A stretch of DNA of 48,588 bases from Phaeodactylibacter luteus. Its GTDB lineage: Bacteria > Bacteroidota > Bacteroidia > Chitinophagales > Saprospiraceae. A program made the translations under genes and the position numbers. Below are positions 44,206-48,588 of the stretch, piece by piece (within the stretch, counting starts at the first letter, position 1; each line of letters starts with the position of its first letter). Below the pieces are notes generated by a model. The model had not been told where the DNA came from, ran no database searches, and saw only the letters and a list, made by a program, of their open reading frames with translations. The stretch spans positions 1 through 48,588 of the forward strand of contig NZ_VOOR01000040.1 in NCBI RefSeq assembly GCF_007993045.1. The letters are read 5' to 3'.

Positions 44206-44281
44206 TCATTGATCTGACTGATGAATCAGAAGGGCTGTTGAAAATAAAAATTAACCGGATTTCCAGAAATCGAATAGCGTA

Positions 44282-45166
44282 ATGAGTAATTTGACTGATA
44301 GGTACATCAACCCATTGACCGATTTTGGGTTCAAGAAACTTTTTGGGACTGAGCCCAACAAAGACTTGTTGATTGACTTTTTGAATCAGATCCTGCCGGA
44401 ACGTCATCAGATCAAGGATTTGAACTACGCCAAAAACGAACAGTTGGGGCAGGCCGAATTAGACAGGAAAGCAGTATTCGACCTGTACTGTATTGGCAAG
44501 TCAGGAGAGCGGTTCATAGTGGAGGTGCAGAAAGCAAAGCAGAATTATTTCAAGGACAGGAGCATTTACTACGCTTCCTTCCCGATTCAGGAGCAAGCTA
44601 AGAAAGGGGATTGGGATTTTAGGCAAGACCCGGTATACACTGTAGGGGTACTCGACTTTATCTTTGACGATCATAAAAATGAGGAGGGGCTGCTTCACCT
44701 GATTGAGCTCAAAAACGAAAGGTGCGAGGTTTTTTACGATAAGCTAAAATTTATCTATATCGAACTTCCGAAATTCAAAAAAACACAGGAAGAGCTAGAA
44801 AGCCACTTTGATAAGTGGTTATATGTATTTCGTCATTTATCAGAACTGCAAGACCGGCCCCAACAATTGCAAGACCGGATATTTCAAAAATTATTCGATG
44901 CTGCGGAAATCGCGAAGTTCTCGCAAGTAGAAAGAGCAGCCTACGAGGAGAGTTTGAAATATTACCGGGACATTAAGAATGTTATCGATACCTCACGAGA
45001 AGAAGGGCTTGAAGAAGGGATTGAAGAAGGAAGGAAAGAAGGAAGGAAAGAAGGAAGGAAAGAAAGGACCTTAGAAATAGCACGAGCACTCCGAGATAAT
45101 GCTATACCAATTGATATGATCATGAAATCAACGGGATTGAGCAAAGAAGAAATAGAAAGGCTATAA
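44282..45166 (+). CDS. Rpn family recombination-promoting nuclease / PD-(D/E)XK transposase-like
   Basis: 294 aa. Begins MSNLTDRYINPLTDFGFKKLF, the family signature. The PD-(D/E)XK core is Asp67 (AVFDLYC) and Glu81-Val-Gln83 (FIVEVQ). Members such as E. coli RpnA are DNA endonucleases that raise RecA-independent recombination, and many are found as mobile accessory genes. The C-terminal tail contains a GRKE repeat coded by a 12-bp microsatellite, then a small helical module (STGLSKEEIERL). A+T-rich, standing between repeat elements, so probably acquired. Confidence 0.9.
   Translation: MSNLTDRYINPLTDFGFKKLFGTEPNKDLLIDFLNQILPERHQIKDLNYAKNEQLGQAELDRKAVFDLYCIGKSGERFIVEVQKAKQNYFKDRSIYYASFPIQEQAKKGDWDFRQDPVYTVGVLDFIFDDHKNEEGLLHLIELKNERCEVFYDKLKFIYIELPKFKKTQEELESHFDKWLYVFRHLSELQDRPQQLQDRIFQKLFDAAEIAKFSQVERAAYEESLKYYRDIKNVIDTSREEGLEEGIEEGRKEGRKEGRKERTLEIARALRDNAIPIDMIMKSTGLSKEEIERL
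45029..45064 (+). repeat. 12-bp microsatellite in the Rpn gene
   Basis: Three exact GGAAGGAAAGAA units encoding GRKE repeats. Gain or loss of a unit keeps the frame and changes linker length by four residues. Confidence 0.9.
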
Positions 45167-45247
45167 GAGCGCTAAAGAGGCTTCCAGAGGGCAGCCCCGG
45201 TTTCCGGTTCAGCTTCTGAGCATGTCAGTCTCCCCCGAGAGCGTGTA

Positions 45248-45282
45248 CCTTGGGGGCAATACGGAGCGCGGTGCCCCCAGGG
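45248..45282 (-). terminator. Hairpin after recQ
   Basis: CCTTGGGGGCA/TGCCCCCAGG, about 10 pairs with one bulge, immediately after the recQ stop codon, in the convergent gap with the Rpn gene. No T run follows, so termination is uncertain. Confidence 0.35.
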
Positions 45283-47421
45283 TCAGGGCGTGCCCGCCTT
45301 GCGTTTTTGATAAGCCAGGGCCAAGCGTATTTTATGGTAAGGCACCGCCTCATTCAGGTACTCGAAGATGTCTTTGAGCTTGTAGGGCTCCTGCAGGTAC
45401 CTCAGGCTTTGGGCCACCTGTTCCACCTCAGCTGCAGATACCAGGTCGAAGAGGTTGATGTCCTGCCCTTTCTCGAACAGTACGGCGAGGTGGGAGAAGA
45501 TAGTGCCCTCGTTCAGCTTCCGTTTGGCGGCGATCTCCCCAACGCTGAGCCCCCGTTGGTACATATCGAAAGTCACCTGATAAGTGGAGGCCTGCCCTCT
45601 GCCTGACGAAGGCCCGAGGTGTTCGATAATGGCATCAATGAAGTAGCTGCCGTAGAGGTAGAGCTTGCGCTCGCCCACGCCTGAGACCCTGACCATATCG
45701 GCGTCCGTCATCGGCTTGACCGCTGCCATTTCTTCCAGTGTTTTGTCATTGAAAATGAGGTAAGGCGGCACGCCGCGCTCTTGTGCGAGCTGCTTGCGCA
45801 GTTGCCGGAGCTTTTCGAACAGCTCGTCCCTGACCCCCTGAGGGGAAGCTTTGGCCGCTTTGGCTGCGGCTTTTTCAGCCGCCTGCCGCTCTTTAAGGGT
45901 GGCGAAGCGCACAAGGGGCACTTGCTCCCCTTCGAACAAGACCCGCTTGCTGGCCGGCGTGAGCCTCAGGTTGTGGTGCTCTTCGTGGGCAATTTCGATG
46001 AAGCCATAGTTGAGCAGCTGCAGGAGGTAGTGCTGCCATTCCAGATAAGGGATATCGCGCCCGGCCCCATAGGTCTTGATGTGCTGATACCCTTTTTCAA
46101 AAACTTCCTTTTTGCCGCTGCCCCTCAGCACATCTATGACCATGTTCAGGCCTGCTTTTTGGCGCATCCGGTAGATCGCAGAAAGGGCTTTTTGCGCAAT
46201 CTCTGTGCCATCGATGGTTTGTGGCGGGTTGCGGCAGATGTCGCAGTTGCCGCAGTCTTCGGTCGACTCTTCGCTGAAATAGCTCAGGAGGATGCGCCGC
46301 CGGCAGCCTACCGCTTCCGCAAATTGCCGCATGCGGTCGAGCTTGGCCAGTTTGATATCGAGCTGATCGCTGTCGTTCTGCCGCAGGATGTCCTCCATCA
46401 GGGAAACATCACTGTAGCTATAGAACAGGAGGGTGTCCGCTTGGGCCCCGTCCCGGCCTGCCCGGCCGATCTCCTGGTAGTAGCTCTCAATATTTTTAGG
46501 CAGGTTGTAGTGAATGACCCACCGCACATTGGATTTGTCGATGCCCATGCCGAAGGCGACCGTAGCGCAGACCACCATAAGGTTGTCGTTGATGAAATCC
46601 TCTTGTACGCGGTCGCGTTCCTCGGGGCTCAGCCCGGCGTGGTAGTGCCCGGCTTGTATGCCCGCTTCGTTCAGTTTTTCCGCCAGGGTTTCGGTGCCTT
46701 TTCGGCTCATGCAGTAGATGATGCCGGGCTGATTGGGCCGTTTGCCAATAAAGCGGATGATCTGTTCGCGCCGTTTTTGCCCGGGGCGGACTTCCAGGCT
46801 GAGGTTGGGGCGGTCGAAGGAGGCGATAAAGATCTCCGGGGCAGCGAGGTTGAGCTGGGAAACGATGTCCTTCCGCGTCAGCCGGTCGGCGGTAGCGGTA
46901 AGGGCAATGATCGGGATGTTCTTGAACGCCGTGCGCAAAAACTTCATGCGGGTGTACTCAGGCCGGAAATCGTGCCCCCAGGAAGAGATGCAGTGGGCTT
47001 CGTCTATGGCAAAGAGGTTGACCGGTGCTTTTTGCAGCAGGGGCTGAAAGGTTTGGGACACCAGCTTTTCAGGGGAGACGTAAAGCAGGTCGAGCGCCCC
47101 GTTGAAGAAATCGTCCTCTACCGCCCGCTGATCGGCTTCGCCCAGGGAGCTGTTCAGGAAGGCGGCCCTGGCCCCCGCGGCCCGCAGGGCTTCCACCTGG
47201 TCTTTCATCAGGGAGATCAATGGGGAGACCACCACAGCTGTGCCCGGCAGCACAAGGGCTGGTATCTGGTAGCAGATGGATTTGCCGCCGCCGGTGGGCA
47301 TGAGCACTAAGGCATCTTTCTTGTCGAAGACCGCCTGTATGATCTCTGCCTGTAAGGGCCGGAAAGCATCGTATCCAAAATATTTTTTCAGCGCATCGAG
47401 CGCGGCGGGCATCTGCGTCAT
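45283..47421 (-). CDS. recQ: RecQ ATP-dependent DNA helicase
   Basis: 712 aa from the ATG at 47421 (MTQMPAALDALKKYFGY); the extra 25 codons upstream do not look like protein. Motif 0 FRPLQ, Walker A TGGGKS, DEAH box IDEAHCISSWGHDFRP, SAT-like TATADRLT, motif VI QEIGRAGRDG. The RQC zinc site has four Cys (CRRR and CGNCDIC), followed by a winged helix, an HRDC domain (about 520-595) and an extra C-terminal helix-turn-helix domain common in Bacteroidota RecQ (about 605-700). A 3'-5' helicase for recombination and fork repair. Upstream, on the same strand, lies a candidate leader or small RNA. Confidence 0.96.
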   Translation of the reverse strand: MTQMPAALDALKKYFGYDAFRPLQAEIIQAVFDKKDALVLMPTGGGKSICYQIPALVLPGTAVVVSPLISLMKDQVEALRAAGARAAFLNSSLGEADQRAVEDDFFNGALDLLYVSPEKLVSQTFQPLLQKAPVNLFAIDEAHCISSWGHDFRPEYTRMKFLRTAFKNIPIIALTATADRLTRKDIVSQLNLAAPEIFIASFDRPNLSLEVRPGQKRREQIIRFIGKRPNQPGIIYCMSRKGTETLAEKLNEAGIQAGHYHAGLSPEERDRVQEDFINDNLMVVCATVAFGMGIDKSNVRWVIHYNLPKNIESYYQEIGRAGRDGAQADTLLFYSYSDVSLMEDILRQNDSDQLDIKLAKLDRMRQFAEAVGCRRRILLSYFSEESTEDCGNCDICRNPPQTIDGTEIAQKALSAIYRMRQKAGLNMVIDVLRGSGKKEVFEKGYQHIKTYGAGRDIPYLEWQHYLLQLLNYGFIEIAHEEHHNLRLTPASKRVLFEGEQVPLVRFATLKERQAAEKAAAKAAKASPQGVRDELFEKLRQLRKQLAQERGVPPYLIFNDKTLEEMAAVKPMTDADMVRVSGVGERKLYLYGSYFIDAIIEHLGPSSGRGQASTYQVTFDMYQRGLSVGEIAAKRKLNEGTIFSHLAVLFEKGQDINLFDLVSAAEVEQVAQSLRYLQEPYKLKDIFEYLNEAVPYHKIRLALAYQKRKAGTP

Positions 47422-47572
47422 TGCTGTACGGTTTTTTGGTTCGCGCGGGGCGCGTTCGGTGTGCGGGCGGGCGGCCCGATGGCCGAAATTAAGCATAACA
47501 GGCAGTAGGACAAAGCGGATGGGGCAAAATGAGGATTCCGGCAGGGCCGGGTTGACGGGAAAAACAAGGGGG

Positions 47573-47603
47573 CAAACAAAAGCCCAGAGGCAACCTCCGG
47601 GCT
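47573..47603 (-). terminator. Strong intrinsic terminator on the recQ strand
   Basis: AGCCCGGAGG/CCTCTGGGCT (10 pairs including one G-U, 3-nt loop), followed by TTTTGTTTG on the minus strand. No protein gene precedes it on this strand, so it ends the candidate RNA. Confidence 0.75.
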
Positions 47604-47811
47604 AATTGGCTTGAAAGGGCTTGGGCAGCGCCTTTCTGTTTTGCTCAGCAAAAAGGGCTGATGCTGCTCAATACAGTGCCAGCCGCTGAGGTTTAGTTGC
47701 TTCCTTTTGAGGGAAGTGTTTAGGCTCCCGCAGAACGGGAACCTATTCAAACACGCTTCTTGTGATCAAAGAAAGGAAGTGATAACCGGGGTTTAGTTTT
47801 TATCCTTACTA
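47573..47811 (-). ncRNA. Candidate structured non-coding RNA (about 240 nt)
   Basis: On the minus strand: a promoter (47818-47848), then a 5' hairpin (GGTTAGT/ACTAAACC), a long stem-loop GTGTTT..AAACAC closing AGG-TCCCG/CGGGA-CCT, CTTCC/GGAAG, a two-part stem TTG-AG-CAGCA/TGCTG-AG-CAA, AAAGG/CCTTT and finally a strong terminator. No open frame of note. The long central stem recalls 6S-type RNAs, but I cannot confirm it. It could equally be the leader or attenuator of recQ, which begins about 150 bp beyond the terminator. Confidence 0.5.
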
Positions 47812-47817
47812 ACCCTT

Positions 47818-47848
47818 CAAAGGTAGGCATAGCTTAGTTGGCCGGAAA
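47818..47848 (-). promoter_or_regulatory. Near-consensus promoter of the candidate RNA
   Basis: Minus strand TTTC, exactly 19 nt, TACCTTTG (exact TAnnTTTG). The best promoter match in the window. Confidence 0.6.
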
Positions 47849-47865
47849 CCCCATATTCATGGGGT
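47848..47865. promoter_or_regulatory. Short palindrome next to the RNA promoter
   Basis: ACCCCAT attc ATGGGGT, a perfect 7-bp inverted repeat directly upstream of the -33 box and 40 bp before the DUF6122 gene start. Possible operator for both directions; could be chance. Confidence 0.3.
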
Positions 47866-47904
47866 AGGGGTAGCCGGGGAATGCTTACCTTCCGGGGAAA
47901 AAAG

Positions 47905-48225
47905 ATGGAACACCTCTCTTGGCTACAGCCGGTGGTGCACTACAGCCTGCACCTCCTGGCCCCGGGCTTGCTGGGCTTCTTGTTTTTCCGCAGTCAATGG
48001 AAGCGGGCGTGGGGCATTATGCTGCTGACTATGCTCGTGGACCTGGACCACCTGCTTGCTACCCCCGTGTTCGACCCGGGCCGTTGCAGCATCGGCTTCC
48101 ACCCTTTGCACTCCTTTCCGGCTATTGGGCTATATGTGCTGTTGCTGTTCTGGCCCAGGGCCCGGATAGCTGCGGTGGGGCTGTTGTTCCACATGCTCAC
48201 CGATTTCCAAGACTGTTTGTGGTAG
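47905..48225 (+). CDS. DUF6122-like small integral membrane protein
   Basis: 106 aa from the ATG at 47905 (MEHLSWLQPVVHYSLHLLAPG). Three to four hydrophobic segments. Conserved-looking polar residues lie in or near the helices: HYSLH, DLDHLLATPVFDP, RCSIGFHPLHS and FHMLTDFQDC. The His/Asp pattern suggests a membrane-embedded metal-dependent hydrolase-like site, but function is unknown. Upstream in-frame codons (47881-47904) overlap the leader and are less likely. Confidence 0.75.
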   Translation: MEHLSWLQPVVHYSLHLLAPGLLGFLFFRSQWKRAWGIMLLTMLVDLDHLLATPVFDPGRCSIGFHPLHSFPAIGLYVLLLFWPRARIAAVGLLFHMLTDFQDCLW

Positions 48226-48588
48226 CTGGCATTGCTCTTTGCCCTCCCTGTCTCTGTGACGAAAACAGGCACAGAGGCACTGAGTACACAAAGCAGCACA
48301 GAGATAAAACGCTCCGTGTACCTCCGTGCGCTCCCTGTCTCCGTGACGAAAACAGGCACAGAGGCACTGTGACACTGAGGCCCACAGAGATAAAACGCTC
48401 CGTGTACCTCCGTGCGCTCTCTGTCTCTGTGACGAAAACAGGCACTGATGCACTGTGACACTGATGCTCACAGAGATAAAACGCTCCGTGTACCTCCGTG
48501 CGCTCTCTGTCTCCGTGACGAAAACAGGCACTGATGCACTGAGTACACAAAGCAGCACAGAGATAAAACGCTCCGTGTACCTCCGTGC
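48226..48588. other. Repeat-only region at the window end
   Basis: Apart from the 86-bp tandem array nothing is seen. Frames of 115-180 codons across it on both strands are translations of the repeat. Confidence 0.7.
48250..48588. repeat. 86-bp tandem repeat array
   Basis: Units begin at 48250, 48337, 48423 and 48509 (GTCTCYGTGACGAAAACAGG), 86-87 bp each; the last is cut by the window edge. All units share AGATAAAACGCTCCGTGTAC and differ mainly in the middle. Within a unit GCACAGAGGCAC can pair with GTACCTCCGTGC. Not CRISPR-like (no unique spacers). Confidence 0.9.

Larger units (their letters stand above)
43542..44281. other. Repeat-rich intergenic region upstream of the Rpn gene
   Basis: 740 bp holding module E (43561-43642), a possible decayed gene end (43631-43807), element B1 (43814-43972) and element A7 (44025-44205). 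The last 75 bp are A+T-rich and may carry the Rpn promoter, but no clear box is seen. Confidence 0.65.
47422..47904. other. Divergent intergenic region with structured-RNA unit
   Basis: Between recQ and the DUF6122 gene. About 240 bp of it form the promoter-RNA-terminator unit described separately. The 150 bp next to recQ show no clear signal. Confidence 0.5.

Noticed and set aside
47573-47811. tmRNA
   Set aside because: No tRNA-like acceptor/CCA end and no tag reading frame could be found, so the tmRNA identity was dropped.
48250-48588. CRISPR array
   Set aside because: Repeats are contiguous 86-bp units without unique spacers, and no cas genes are present.

Overview
The window looks like a chromosomal segment of a Bacteroidota member of the Saprospiria type (Lewinella or Phaeodactylibacter relatives). 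The reasons are secreted proteins with type IX secretion (T9SS) C-terminal sorting domains, BACON, GEVED and SprB-like modules, a GH97 lipoprotein, a UbiA-Maf cluster typical of the phylum, and several good matches to the Bacteroidota promoter (TTTG, about 19 nt, TAnnTTTG). Base composition is high for the phylum, except for a clearly A+T-richer block at about 42.0-45.2 kb. No rRNA, tRNA or CRISPR array was seen.

Layout. 0.3-2.7 kb (minus): small unknown protein, arylamine N-acetyltransferase and RhlE-type RNA helicase. 2.8-14.0 kb (minus): three large secreted proteins, two of them subtilisin-like (S8) peptidases with long beta-sandwich arrays. 14.8-19.0 kb (plus): a low-molecular-weight phosphatase homologue without its catalytic cysteine, then an active/inactive pair of M16 peptidases. 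19.3-20.9 kb: an iron-sulfur photolyase (FeS-BCP/PhrB type). 21.5-25.0 kb (minus): Xaa-Pro aminopeptidase and GH97 alpha-glucosidase. 25.1-27.2 kb (plus): kdsC-like, ubiA-like and maf genes. 27.4-29.8 kb (minus): WbqC-like protein and dynamin-like GTPase. 30.0-35.9 kb: membrane glycosyltransferase-like protein, a tiny membrane protein, GlmM, a class V aminotransferase and a cysteine desulfurase. 36.2-41.7 kb: mqnD (futalosine menaquinone pathway), clpB and a PDZ/T9SS protein. 42.1-45.2 kb: A+T-rich accessory block with a SnoaL-like lipoprotein, a divergent HxlR regulator and an Rpn-type nuclease. 45.3-47.4 kb: recQ. 47.6-48.2 kb: a candidate structured RNA and a DUF6122-like membrane protein. 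48.25 kb to the end: an 86-bp tandem repeat.

The most unusual content lies between the genes. At least four families of short non-coding elements with terminal inverted repeats (called A, B, C and D here) fill the intergenic space. A has seven copies, one with a 9-bp target duplication. B carries strong hairpins. C and D are both exactly 163 bp, target TA, and sit on stop codons. At 20.9-21.4 kb, C lies inside A, which lies inside B. C, D and a third locus (E) share a loop of about 60 nt enclosed by stems of different sequence that still pair, which suggests that the folded form is under selection. A second highlight is a promoter-hairpins-terminator unit upstream of recQ that looks like an undescribed small RNA or leader RNA.
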